DNA of 64,000 nt from contig NZ_PYSY02000003.1 in assembly GCF_003049685.1 (NCBI RefSeq), positions 186,001-250,000 on the forward strand, read 5' to 3'. The notes beneath the pieces were generated by a model. The model was not told where the DNA came from and ran no database searches. It was given only the letters and a program-made list of their open reading frames with translations. The DNA is from Brucella pituitosa (GTDB lineage Bacteria > Pseudomonadota > Alphaproteobacteria > Rhizobiales > Rhizobiaceae). Both the position numbers and the translations under genes were made by a program. Shown in pieces: positions 1 to 9,615 of the stretch (the stretch's first letter is position 1; the number at the start of each line of letters is the position of its first letter).

Positions 1-582
1 TGTGTCCATTGGTCCGGGACCGATCGCAGTCACCGAAATACCCCGCTCGCCAAATTCCTTGGATGCAGCACGCGTAAAGTGCTCGACTGGTGCTTTGGTG
101 CCAGCATAGCTCGAGTAAAATGGAGTAAATGCACCGAGCAGTGATGTGACGAGTGTCACCAATTTACCATTATCATTGAGATGTCTGCCCGCTTCCTTGA
201 TGAAGAAGAAGGCCGTCTTGGCATTGACTGCACTCATCGCATCATATTCAGCTTCGGAAATCTCGACGATCGGCTTCTTTAGCACTTTGCCGACCGTGTT
301 GATGGCAATGTCCGGTTTACCAATAGCGGCGACCGCATCAGCGAAAAGCCTGGCGACGGCACTCGCCGTGGTCAGATCCGCCTGGAACGCAATGGCTTCA
401 GCACCTGCCGCTTTGACCGCAGCAACAGTCGCGTCCGCCTCCGGTTTGGACGCTGCACTGTTGTAGTGGATCGCAATGGCTTTCGCGCCATGAGCTGCAA
501 GATCGCGTGCAATCAGACCACCAAGGTTTTTTGCACCTCCAGCGATGATGACTGTTTTTCCTTTAATGCTGTGGTCGGTCAT
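1..582 (-). CDS. SDR-family oxidoreductase, 3' end outside window
   Basis: The minus strand is open from an ATG at 582 to the window edge (194 codons, no stop). The N-terminus shows the Rossmann start VIIAGGAKNLGG (a TGxxxGxG-type NAD(P)-binding loop), then an NTVGK stretch in the NNAG position, and near residue 168 the YSSYAGTKAP segment that carries the Tyr-x-x-x-Lys catalytic pair, followed by GPGPMDT. These are the hallmarks of classical short-chain dehydrogenases, which use NAD(P)H to interconvert alcohols and ketones. Only about the last quarter of a normal 250-residue protein is missing. It is divergent from a LysR regulator 137 bp away and is its likely target. The substrate cannot be inferred. 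Confidence 0.9.
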   Translation of the reverse strand, partial: MTDHSIKGKTVIIAGGAKNLGGLIARDLAAHGAKAIAIHYNSAASKPEADATVAAVKAAGAEAIAFQADLTTASAVARLFADAVAAIGKPDIAINTVGKVLKKPIVEISEAEYDAMSAVNAKTAFFFIKEAGRHLNDNGKLVTLVTSLLGAFTPFYSSYAGTKAPVEHFTRAASKEFGERGISVTAIGPGPMDT

Positions 583-670
583 GGGGGCTCCTTCGCCGGC
601 ATGCGATCGCATTGGCGACCGCTTTCAACTTGAAACTTTATCGCCTAGGATTGCATGATAAAGACGCCCA

Positions 671-691
671 TTCTGACATCACTTGTCAGAA
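671..691. promoter_or_regulatory. Perfect 8-bp dyad in SDR/LysR intergenic region
   Basis: TTCTGACA-N5-TGTCAGAA is a perfect inverted repeat lying between the divergent SDR (start 582) and LysR (likely start 720). A LysR regulator normally binds such a shared intergenic dyad. The canonical T-N11-A spacing is not present around the centre, so the assignment to this LysR protein is inferred from position. Confidence 0.5.
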
Positions 692-719
692 ACGCTGCAC
701 AATTGGAAAGCCCCACACT

Positions 720-1622
720 TTGGACCGCATAGACCTGTTCCGCATTTTCGCCCGTGTCGTCGAATGTTCGAGCTTTACCCGCGCCGCCGATACGCTCGGT
801 GTACCGCGTTCCTCCGTCTCGGCGGCAATCCAGGAACTGGAGGGGCGTGTTGGTGCGAGGCTACTCCATCGCACGACGCGCAAGGTCTCGGCGACGCAGG
901 ATGGTGCCGCCTTATATGAACGCTGCCTGCGCGTAATCGCCGATGTCGAGGACGCAGAAAACTTGTTCCGCCAGACTGCAGCACAGCCATCAGGCCGCCT
1001 GCGGGTCGATGTTCCGGGGCGGATTGGACGCCTGATCATTGCGCCAGCATTACCCGATTTTTTCGAACTTTATCCGCAGATTGATATCGATTTTGGTGTG
1101 ACCGATCGTTCAGTCAATCTGGTGGAAGACAGCGTCGATTGTGTGCTGCGCGTTGGCCCTTTAAACGATTCCGCACTGATCGCGCGACCAATCGGCAAAC
1201 TACCGCTCATCAATGTTGCGAGCCCCGATTATCTGAGGAACCACGGAACGCCTTGCACGCCCAATGATCTCGGAAGCCATTGGGCGGTCAACTATGCCTC
1301 ACCGTCCAGTGGGCGCGTCGAGGATTGGGAGTGGATCGAAAACGGGGTGCTCAGTACTATGTCGTTACGTGGGCGCGTGACTGTTAACAGCGCCGAAGCC
1401 TATATCGCATGCTGCCTGGCTGGGCTCGGACTGATCCAGATCCCAGTTTATGACGTGCGTATCCATCTTGAGGCTGGGGAACTGATCGAAGTCATGCCAG
1501 ATCATCGCGCCGAACCCATGCCCATGACATTACTTTATCCCCACCGGCAGCACCTCTCGCGGCGCTTGCAGGTCTTTACCAATTGGCTCGAAACCCTGCT
1601 CAAACGGCAGCTTTTAGAATAA
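720..1622 (+). CDS. LysR-family transcriptional regulator
   Basis: The 300-residue product has a winged helix-turn-helix at its N-terminus (DRIDLFRIFARVVE, SFTRAADTLGVPRSSVS, RLLHRTTRKV) and a C-terminal periplasmic-binding-like effector domain. I place the start at TTG 720: family members begin with this DRIDLF segment, and GGAAAG lies nine bases upstream at 705-710. An ATG at 612 in the same frame would add 36 residues unlike the family and would leave only 29 bp to the divergent SDR gene. It probably regulates the divergent SDR. The inducer is unknown. Confidence 0.9.
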   Translation: MDRIDLFRIFARVVECSSFTRAADTLGVPRSSVSAAIQELEGRVGARLLHRTTRKVSATQDGAALYERCLRVIADVEDAENLFRQTAAQPSGRLRVDVPGRIGRLIIAPALPDFFELYPQIDIDFGVTDRSVNLVEDSVDCVLRVGPLNDSALIARPIGKLPLINVASPDYLRNHGTPCTPNDLGSHWAVNYASPSSGRVEDWEWIENGVLSTMSLRGRVTVNSAEAYIACCLAGLGLIQIPVYDVRIHLEAGELIEVMPDHRAEPMPMTLLYPHRQHLSRRLQVFTNWLETLLKRQLLE

Positions 1623-1727
1623 CCATCGCCGAGCACAGGTCGGCGCAGCATAAGCCTAGTGATCCCAGAGCCTGATGAACGACCAACCGGCTCATCTTAC
1701 CCTCAGGCAGATAGTTTGACCGCCAGG

Positions 1728-2090
1728 TCACGATACGTCCTCGGAAACGTTCGTCAACACCCCCTTTTTTCCTGCGGATCCGTGCTGCTGAACACGAACA
1801 CAGGTGCTATCGATCATCACGATGTCGCCATCATAGGCCTGAGAGACAGCCTCCAGCAGACGATCCCAGACACCAGCACGACGCAAGCGAACAAACCGGT
1901 TGTAACAGGCTGTTGCAATACCATAGCGTTCAGAGATTTCTGACCATGATGACCCGGTGCGGAAGCACCACAGAATACCATTGAGAACCATACGATCATC
2001 GACCCGGGGAATGCTGCGCGGTTTGCACGGCAACAGGGGGGCAATAATCGACCATTCCCGTTCTGTGAGTTCACAGCGGCGTCGTGACAT
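1728..2090 (-). pseudogene. IS5-family (IS427-like) transposase OrfA remnant
   Basis: The reading begins MSRRRCELTEREW and continues with PRVDDRMVLNGILWCFRTG and AYDGDIVMIDSTCVRVQQHG, the standard N-terminal half of IS427-group IS5 transposases, including the first catalytic Asp in MIDST. After GKKG the sequence leaves the family and stops, and no OrfB half carrying the remaining DDE residues follows. The element is therefore truncated. It sits just beyond the 3' end of the RHS gene, which suggests that the island border was remodelled by insertion sequences. Confidence 0.8.
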
Positions 2091-2135
2091 CAAAGAGCTC
2101 TTATTCAGAGGCATTAGAATCATTAATCCACTCAA

Positions 2136-2533
2136 ATAACTAGCCTATTCATGAGTGCACGGCCTAGAACTCGGCGCGAGCGAATGGCCCACAGTAGTCG
2201 TTTTCAGGCATCGAACGTCTGTCCAGACCCCCTGCCAGACTGAGCTGTTTCGATCCGACTTGTACATACGCGCTGGAACGAATCTCAGTCGTCCAGATTA
2301 GGGGAAAGAATGTGGACATGAGCATAATCGTAAAAGTATGCTCAGAAGCGAGAATGGCAATAACCACCTGTCGTGAAGCGTCCCATCTCTTGTGACAAAC
2401 TTAAGCGATGAGACGGGCTCGGGCACGCGCGGCAGATGCGTCGGTGTCAAGCCGTGCTACAATTTCAGGAATGAAGAATACGGTATTTTATAATACTCAC
2501 AATCTGTGGCGAACCCAAATGTTTATCTTAATA
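2136..2533. other. Gene-less stretch between IS5 remnant and RHS gene
   Basis: I see no convincing coding sequence, RNA gene or terminator here. In particular, no small ORF follows the RHS gene that could serve as an immunity protein. The part near 2470-2600 is A+T-rich. Confidence 0.5.
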
Positions 2534-5500
2534 TTAAAATGGATCTCTTCGATATCCGCTTAATATATACCTCTCTCTATCTAACCTGTTTCTAATTATT
2601 CTTAATCCTCTATTTTCTTCAAAAATATTATTGATCATTGCTTGTCTGTCTGCAACAATTCCTCTGGTATTGTCATCGTTATCCTCAGAGTAACCTTCGT
2701 CCGGCATCTCATTCATCATACGCTCGCGAAGTTCCGCGTTTGCGCGCATCCGACGATCAAGGCGAACACTTTCACGAAAACGGTCTCTAATCTGTTCTTC
2801 GAGTTCGTCCTCATCCGCGTCTCTGAACCTTTCCAAATTCTCTTCTTCTTCTCGATGTCCTATCAAATCATCAAGGTCAGGCTCTGATCCGAATATTTCG
2901 TGTAATGCATGTTGAGGTGCTTGTTCTCCGGCTCCCTGTAGTGACTCATGTTCCAATGGCGGTGCTGACGGTCCTTCCATGGGTGGAGCAGATGGTTCAA
3001 CCGTCTTTGGAGCGTCGATAGCAATATCCTCTGTACCCTTTACGGCGTCTTTTCCGCCCTTTGCGAGAAGATCATCGCCAGCAGTTTCCGCGGCATCGGC
3101 TCCTATAACTGGATCTTCAATGGATGCCACGACTACAATGGCAGTATTCACGATTATCCGCTCGATCTTTGAAGGCATTATAGCGACCTCAGCCTTATGA
3201 ATACCTTTTTCGGCAAGATGTAATGGCTTCGTCGCTACATGCATAACCTCATGCCTAAATTTTAGAACCCCTTTCCATGAGTGCCCTGTGGGGTCTGTGT
3301 TATTGATTGGGTCGCCTGCACAATAAGCATAAGGATTGATGCCGCCCTTCCCGAAAGGGCTGTAACTGTCAGGCGCCATGAAGCGTCGTAGTTCAGGACT
3401 ATAGAGCCGGTATCCGTTGCCCAGATGATAACCTTCCAGAACTGCGCTTTTGCGCCTACCATTATAGCCAAGAATACTGGTCTGATCATCGTCGGCCGGT
3501 TGTTCGCCATGTGGGCCATAAGCCATGGTCTGCCGGGTGTCGTCATTGTTAAGACTGAGGACTGATCCGCTGGCATCGACGCCACTCAACCAAATACCGG
3601 TATGAGCACCCTCGCGAACCTGCGCCAGATTTCCCGTTGGACCAGGCACAAGTCGCACCTTGTTGTCACCATTGATCTGATTAACCAGTCTGGATCCGCG
3701 ATAGAACAGATTTGTACCATTCTCATCGATCATGCGGTTCAGAGGATCGTAGAAAAAACCGCTTGTGGCGGTACGGATGCCATCTTCGTTATATTGCGTC
3801 ACGGATCGCAGATAGCCGCAATTGATGGCGTGGTCATAACTGAAGCTGCGGCTTTGGCCATCATTGATAATATTGCCTGCAGCGTCATAGGTCAGTGTCG
3901 TTTTAAGCGGATAGTCACTATGCGTATGCCTGATAATCCTTAGTTGACAAGGATCTTTGGGGGTAAAGAGGCAAGTCATGATATCGCTGGAACCATCGTC
4001 AAAGACAGTGTCGGCCCTAGTGATGTTGTCATAAGCATCATAGACGAAGCGCTGGCTTTTGAGCCGCCTTCCTTTAGAGTTGGCTGGCAGTTCCGGCCCT
4101 TCGGCCTCATAGGCAATCAGACGGTTACGCGCGTCATATTGAAAGCTTTCCTGACGTGCGATCGTAAAACCGCTTTCAGTGGTTCCCGTTGTGCCACGTT
4201 TGAGAGTTTTGCTCTGGAGCTGATGGCTTTTATAGTAGGACTGTTCCAGAATCCACGCACTGCCATGACTGCTTTCTACCTTGCGGGAGGCTTCACGATC
4301 CAGATCGTCCCATGTGATTGTGGTGGTCAATGTTGGGTGTGAGGTGTTCGACAGATCCGTTGCGATCCATTTGGACAGACGGCCCAATACGTCATAGATC
4401 ACATCAAGCTGCACGTCCCGGTCGCTGGCCTGCGTGGGGCGCCCGTAGGCATCGCGTGCCGTGACTTCCCGCTTGGCTCCGGTGACGTCAGTATAGCTTT
4501 TGATCTGGCCTGCCGTCGTATACTGGTAACTGGTTGTCCCACCACCCTGCGAGAATGTCTCCGCAGACAAGCGCCCGTTAACATCGAACGTATTGGCAAT
4601 ACTGACAGCACGTGAGCTTGCAAAACTGGTAGCGCAAGCCAGCTTCCCGGTAATCGCATTGTAACTTAGGGATAGACTATCATGGTTGATGACCGTGCCG
4701 CGTACCGGATCGGGTCCGACGCTCTTGCTGATGAGTTTGCCGTTCAACTCAGGCTGATAGCTGTAATTGACAGTCACACCATAAGGTGAGGTGATGGACG
4801 AGGGCGAGGTCAGGCTGCCGCAAACAGGATCGTATTCTGCTTGCCAGAGATGCCCACCCACATCTTGCTGCGTGATACGCCCCATACCATCAACTATACG
4901 CGTACCCATGGAAACATCATCCACCGTGATATTGACCATTACAGCGGACGGCGTGTCGTCGTTATAAATTCGGGCAACAACGGTTGGTGCTTGCTGACTC
5001 GAGGTTTTCGGCAGGATTGCCGTTATGACACGGCCAAAGGCATCGTATACGTAGCTCGTTTCCCGCCCCAATGCATCAATCATGCTGCGCAGGCGATTAA
5101 GCCCGTCATATTTGGCACTGGTTGTACTGTATGGCGTGCTATCGATAGCACTTCCGGCGGCATAGGTCTTTGTCGTTACAGTCCGACGCGCTACGTCATA
5201 GGACTGAACAGTCCTGCTCGTTTGCAACAATTGACCAGTTGCCGGATCGGGCCGCCCGCTCAGATCATAGGCCGTGTTTGTCAACAGAACCGGATCTTTG
5301 ATGTTGAAGCTTTGAATACCATCCGGGCCGGTCGCGCAATCGCTCTGACCCCAGTTGTCATAATGTAGGTCTGAAGAAAGCGATGCATAAGGAGTGCTGG
5401 TATTGCTGTTGAAGTCCTGACTGACTGTGCTTTGAAGGCGCCCGGCGTTATCATATGTTCTGGTCTGAAGTATTTGCCAGATACTGCCATCTTTGAGCTG

Positions 5501-7606
5501 AACCTCGCCCTTGAGGGCATTTTTCATACCATCGAAGCTGGTTCGTACCTGATTACCAAGCGCGTCGGTTGCCATGATAATGTAAGGTGCCGTCGCAGCC
5601 GAACCAATCGTATAGGCAAAGTCACGCGTATTGGCAAAGTCGGTGCCTGAAGCTGTAGTCACGGAGGTCAAGCGGCCAAGCTTGTCGTAGCTCCCGGTGT
5701 TTTTAACTCCCAGATTGTTGATGGTTTCTGTAACACGCCCGGTAAAGCGCGAGGTGATCTTGGAGGCTGTCGTCGTGATGCTATCATGCGTAACCTGAGT
5801 GGTGGTGCGTGTAAGCTTTTCGCCAGAGAGCTGCGCGGTCATTGTGCTGGTGGTAGTATATCCATGATCAGGGTTCCCGTCAGGGTAATGAGTGCGGCTT
5901 GATGCAACAAGACGCCCGAACTCATGGCCCTGGCTGGCAGCAGCATATTGAAAGGTCGTTCTTGCCGTCACGTGTGTGTCGGAGAAAGCCCTTTGTTCAC
6001 AGTTGAAGACTGTATAAGCCCCGGCAAGAGCCGGGATACCGGCAGGGTAAGCATATTGCTGGTAGCGATAGCGTGTCACAACTATCGGCTCGTCGCCGTA
6101 ATCGGATTGCGCCGGTGTCGTCGTCATGCTTTTGATGAAGCGTGGAACGCTATTCTGCCGGTTATAAGTATTCGGATCTGGCGGGCAGCCAAAGCCATTA
6201 ACAATATCGTTCGCCAGCCCCGCAGCCGGATAATAGTCCCAACTGATGGCGCCTTGCGCAATCAGCGCGCCATTATCGTCTGTAACATATTTCGCTTGCG
6301 ACAATTGATTGCCGAACAGATCATAGTTGTATTGGATCTGCGCTTTGCGTGATACTTGCCCATCAGGCTCTAAGGTGCCAGAACTGCAGCTGATTGTTTG
6401 CAGGCGGGGAAGCTGGAACCGGGGATCCTGAGCAGCAAAACCCATGCCTGGCGTTGCATAATAGGTGGTTTCCTCGATGATCACATGATCGTCGCGTCGC
6501 GTTGCTTCCTTTACCTGCAGATGGAAGCAGTTATAGGTGCGCTCAACCGCGGTCTCAATGTTTGCGTCATCAATATGCGTGACTGTTGACTTGTACTTAT
6601 AGTCGAAACTGCAATCATAAAGCGGATCAAGTGCAGGATTCCAATTCGTACCGGCCCCGCAGCCTAAGAAATTGGCGGAGCTGAAGGCATAATTCTGTAA
6701 AATTGCGGGCTGTCCACCCCCTGGTGTTGTCGTCAACTGCACGACATAGGGCATACGCACTGACCGCATATCCGAGGCTGATTCCACATAGCGATGCGCC
6801 AAATCCGCGTTGGGACTGTACGCAACTTCTTCAACCAGCCCGCCCGGCGCGATTAGCTTTGTCGCCCATAACCCCCAGGGACCCAAAAAACTCATATCGG
6901 TATAATTAATCAGCCATTTCAGCGAGGTGTCAGCCGCGCCGAGCGCGTTGCTGCTGATACCCACCAGATATTTGCCTTGCAGGTCCAGAAAAACGTCATA
7001 ACCTTCCGACCAGCCGGGTAGGATGGAAATAATCGGATTTACAGATCGTGCAGACGAGTAGCTGATAGAAACCAGAACTTTTAGATCATCGTCTTTAATC
7101 GTTGAAAGACGCCCCGCTGCATCTGTCTGGAAATAGAGGTTATGCCCTGATGGAGAGATAATCTGCCTGAGTTGCTTCAGATCACCCGCGTTGTTGGGGC
7201 CATCGAGTAACTCAATTGTACCATCACGATAGGTCACCTGATAATATTGACCGTCGGGAGTTCTTTGGATCGACACATGTTTCAGTGTCGTCTGCTGAAT
7301 GCCCATTGCCCCGCTATTCTGGCTTGCCCAGACCTGATATTGCTCGCCGGTCGATAGGCTCAGGTTCCCCGATCCTGCATTATAGGTTGTCAGCCCGAGG
7401 TCGAAACCAACCCCGAACCCCATGTCGGTTCCGGAGCTTGGCGAATAGTTTAGTTCAATCGGCACTGATGGGCCCAGACCGTTGTTAGATGTAAGGTTGG
7501 CAAGGGTCAGCGTGATGTTAAACTGTCCGGTTCGCGGATCAACACCACCAGCGACGGCACTGGCAAAATTATAGGCAAGTGAAAAAAAGGCGCTCGGTGT
7601 GTTCAT
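2534..7606 (-). CDS. RHS/YD-repeat protein with variable C-terminal tail
   Basis: A 1690-residue protein with no signal peptide. After an N-terminal region (GGVDPRTGQFN, near residue 20) come many YD-type repeats (for example YDNAGRLQ, YDALGRE-like and YDVLGRL units) that build the RHS shell. The RHS core follows at about residues 1395-1444, with YRLYSPELRRFMAPDSYSPF, NPYAYCAGDP and DPTG. In RHS and TcC proteins the shell encapsulates a toxin that begins after this core. Here the last ~245 residues are a different, highly charged region with a hydrophobic stretch near 1483-1496 and two PSAPP motifs (about 1538-1542 and 1546-1550). I recognise no catalytic toxin motif. No VgrG, PAAR, SpvB or TcB part and no immunity gene is next to it. 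The upstream gene on the same strand ends 129 bp away and is probably co-transcribed. A secreted toxin or effector is likely but unproven. Confidence 0.85.
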   Translation of the reverse strand: MNTPSAFFSLAYNFASAVAGGVDPRTGQFNITLTLANLTSNNGLGPSVPIELNYSPSSGTDMGFGVGFDLGLTTYNAGSGNLSLSTGEQYQVWASQNSGAMGIQQTTLKHVSIQRTPDGQYYQVTYRDGTIELLDGPNNAGDLKQLRQIISPSGHNLYFQTDAAGRLSTIKDDDLKVLVSISYSSARSVNPIISILPGWSEGYDVFLDLQGKYLVGISSNALGAADTSLKWLINYTDMSFLGPWGLWATKLIAPGGLVEEVAYSPNADLAHRYVESASDMRSVRMPYVVQLTTTPGGGQPAILQNYAFSSANFLGCGAGTNWNPALDPLYDCSFDYKYKSTVTHIDDANIETAVERTYNCFHLQVKEATRRDDHVIIEETTYYATPGMGFAAQDPRFQLPRLQTISCSSGTLEPDGQVSRKAQIQYNYDLFGNQLSQAKYVTDDNGALIAQGAISWDYYPAAGLANDIVNGFGCPPDPNTYNRQNSVPRFIKSMTTTPAQSDYGDEPIVVTRYRYQQYAYPAGIPALAGAYTVFNCEQRAFSDTHVTARTTFQYAAASQGHEFGRLVASSRTHYPDGNPDHGYTTTSTMTAQLSGEKLTRTTTQVTHDSITTTASKITSRFTGRVTETINNLGVKNTGSYDKLGRLTSVTTASGTDFANTRDFAYTIGSAATAPYIIMATDALGNQVRTSFDGMKNALKGEVQLKDGSIWQILQTRTYDNAGRLQSTVSQDFNSNTSTPYASLSSDLHYDNWGQSDCATGPDGIQSFNIKDPVLLTNTAYDLSGRPDPATGQLLQTSRTVQSYDVARRTVTTKTYAAGSAIDSTPYSTTSAKYDGLNRLRSMIDALGRETSYVYDAFGRVITAILPKTSSQQAPTVVARIYNDDTPSAVMVNITVDDVSMGTRIVDGMGRITQQDVGGHLWQAEYDPVCGSLTSPSSITSPYGVTVNYSYQPELNGKLISKSVGPDPVRGTVINHDSLSLSYNAITGKLACATSFASSRAVSIANTFDVNGRLSAETFSQGGGTTSYQYTTAGQIKSYTDVTGAKREVTARDAYGRPTQASDRDVQLDVIYDVLGRLSKWIATDLSNTSHPTLTTTITWDDLDREASRKVESSHGSAWILEQSYYKSHQLQSKTLKRGTTGTTESGFTIARQESFQYDARNRLIAYEAEGPELPANSKGRRLKSQRFVYDAYDNITRADTVFDDGSSDIMTCLFTPKDPCQLRIIRHTHSDYPLKTTLTYDAAGNIINDGQSRSFSYDHAINCGYLRSVTQYNEDGIRTATSGFFYDPLNRMIDENGTNLFYRGSRLVNQINGDNKVRLVPGPTGNLAQVREGAHTGIWLSGVDASGSVLSLNNDDTRQTMAYGPHGEQPADDDQTSILGYNGRRKSAVLEGYHLGNGYRLYSPELRRFMAPDSYSPFGKGGINPYAYCAGDPINNTDPTGHSWKGVLKFRHEVMHVATKPLHLAEKGIHKAEVAIMPSKIERIIVNTAIVVVASIEDPVIGADAAETAGDDLLAKGGKDAVKGTEDIAIDAPKTVEPSAPPMEGPSAPPLEHESLQGAGEQAPQHALHEIFGSEPDLDDLIGHREEEENLERFRDADEDELEEQIRDRFRESVRLDRRMRANAELRERMMNEMPDEGYSEDNDDNTRGIVADRQAMINNIFEENRGLRIIRNRLDRERYILSGYRRDPF

Positions 7607-7735
7607 GAAAAAATCTCGTCAAAAAGATAAGCAGGGAATAGCAGTATGTTATCCCAGCCGAACAACAGCATTGGCCGCTAAACACGTTCGCATTAAAATA
7701 GACTATAAGTATGCGGTCGTCTTGGAGAGTATAAC

Positions 7736-9415
7736 TCAGTTGCGCGCGCTCAAGTGCCAGATCATGTTTCCTTGGACAACAGTGCCGGGATTGTTTGAGT
7801 TGTTATTGTTGCCCGAATTACTGGTGAAACTCGCAGCGGAAGGGGAGCCCAGATATGCCTGATACTGCCCGTTCGTTCCCGTTGCATTAACCGTATCAAT
7901 ACCCAGATATAAGGGACGTACATTGCTAAATATACCGAAAGCTTGTAATTTCCATATCGGTTTGAATGTAAATTTAATATAATTGGAGCTATTAGTTATT
8001 TGATATGCAGAAATGATCTCATATGATCCGGGGAAATTGGTTTGATCTTGATATGGGTTCGATATGCATAAGTAATAGTCGTTTTTGACACACCTTATTA
8101 ATTCATCAGTTAAGCTGTAGAATGATGTATTTACGTTCTTGTCTGTTATGTTGTTTATAATGACGACTGAATTGTCAGCATTACACCCAAGGTATGTCAA
8201 TGAGTCCGATATTAGATAGTAACTGCCCGCATTATCCGCTGTTGTAGGCTCTTGGTCTCCTCGCGGTGGTGCAATCGGATTCCAACTTGAACTATCCTGT
8301 TGTGGATATCGTAATTGGACATAATTAGGTAATTCTGTCGATATCGAGAATTGGCCTGACTTCCCCGTTGAATCATAAAATGTAATAATATTGTTATTAT
8401 CAGTTGAGGACGGATAATAGCTGCCAATCAGATTGCTAAATATAACCGTTATTCTTATGAATGTTCTATTTCTCGGGTTTTCACCAATATCAATCTGGTG
8501 GCCATCGGAAACGTTAGATATCGGGACATATTGCATGCCAGACATTTCTGCATTCCATATGTATAGGCTCGAAAGGTATCCATTTTTATTTATACTTTTA
8601 CAACTTTGATATATATCAATATCATCAACGCTATAGTATGATATTGTAGGGGATACCGTGTAATAGATAGGGCCTGAATATTGATTTATATCAATAGTGT
8701 AGTTGTATTGTCGCCAGCGTAATCCGTCAGGCATCTCCGTTGATGCTGAGAAATCATCGTCATCGCCAGGATGCGGCATATATTGCGGTGTAGCTGTGAG
8801 GTCGTTCTGGGTATAATGTTCCTCTGCTGACGCCTGCGCCTCAACATAGTGCCCCTTAAACCCATTGGTTCCATTAATATAGTCGCTGATCTTCGCACCA
8901 TCCGTCGGCTGAATCTGATAGCCGATCCGAATATTGCTGTCTGTCTGGCTTTTACACATGACGTAGAATGTTATCGCCTGTTGACCACTCGCGTCAGCTT
9001 CAGATCCTGTAGCTTCTTCTGCCAAATCAAATCCAGAAGATGGATTAACAACAAAATCATTGGGCCCATCCGTATAAGCCCAACCAGAAAAGCGCGGTAG
9101 GTTCTCGATTGTCGGCGCTGAAGGCAAATATGTAAGAGCCGTGATTTGCGACTGATCATAATCAATCAAGGTAATTGATTGCCTTAAGTCCTCAGGAGAA
9201 ACATAAACGGGGGTTTTTGCGCCTGCGCCGTTATCATGAACGGGGGTCAAGAAAAGTGTCAGCTTGAACATATTCAAGCCGTTTCCTGCCAATTGAGCAA
9301 CGGATTGCGGCGACATGCTATCAAACACTATCGAGTTCCATTGCAGGTTGCTATCTGCGCCGACAGTTCTAGGATGATTAGAATCGATAAGATCTTGGCT
9401 CTTTTTATTGCCCAT
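7736..9415 (-). CDS. Unrecognised 559-residue protein upstream of RHS gene
   Basis: I do not recognise the family. The protein has no signal peptide or membrane segment and is rich in Asn, Ser, Tyr and Gln, ending in an Asn/Ser-rich stretch (SNSGNNNNSNNPG) followed by GTVVQGNMIWHLSARN. Alternating short hydrophobic and polar stretches suggest a beta-rich fold. I start at ATG 9415 (MGNKKSQ) with AAGAGAA upstream; an in-frame start 12 codons earlier is less convincing. DNA between about 7900 and 8700 is clearly more A+T-rich than the catabolic operons nearby. It lies directly upstream of the RHS gene, so it may be a delivery, adhesion or accessory partner of the RHS protein. That role is inference. 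Confidence 0.7.
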   Translation of the reverse strand: MGNKKSQDLIDSNHPRTVGADSNLQWNSIVFDSMSPQSVAQLAGNGLNMFKLTLFLTPVHDNGAGAKTPVYVSPEDLRQSITLIDYDQSQITALTYLPSAPTIENLPRFSGWAYTDGPNDFVVNPSSGFDLAEEATGSEADASGQQAITFYVMCKSQTDSNIRIGYQIQPTDGAKISDYINGTNGFKGHYVEAQASAEEHYTQNDLTATPQYMPHPGDDDDFSASTEMPDGLRWRQYNYTIDINQYSGPIYYTVSPTISYYSVDDIDIYQSCKSINKNGYLSSLYIWNAEMSGMQYVPISNVSDGHQIDIGENPRNRTFIRITVIFSNLIGSYYPSSTDNNNIITFYDSTGKSGQFSISTELPNYVQLRYPQQDSSSWNPIAPPRGDQEPTTADNAGSYYLISDSLTYLGCNADNSVVIINNITDKNVNTSFYSLTDELIRCVKNDYYLCISNPYQDQTNFPGSYEIISAYQITNSSNYIKFTFKPIWKLQAFGIFSNVRPLYLGIDTVNATGTNGQYQAYLGSPSAASFTSNSGNNNNSNNPGTVVQGNMIWHLSARN

Positions 9416-9615
9416 AGTGTTAATTTCTCTTGTTGAGAGGATGAATCGCAAAGAAGCATTTTCATCGTAATACTAGTATTCTATTGTACAGTGGTTCACT
9501 GATAAAAGTATCAGGGCACCTTTTCATCACCATAGGTGCCATCCCTCAAACAGCAATTCGAAGCTCTCACAGTATAACTGTGTCCAGAGTTAAGGCCTGC
9601 TCCATCTTCAAGCGT

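Noticed and set aside
1728..2135. Considered an intact IS5 transposase
   Set aside because: Only the OrfA half is present and the DDE catalytic half is missing.
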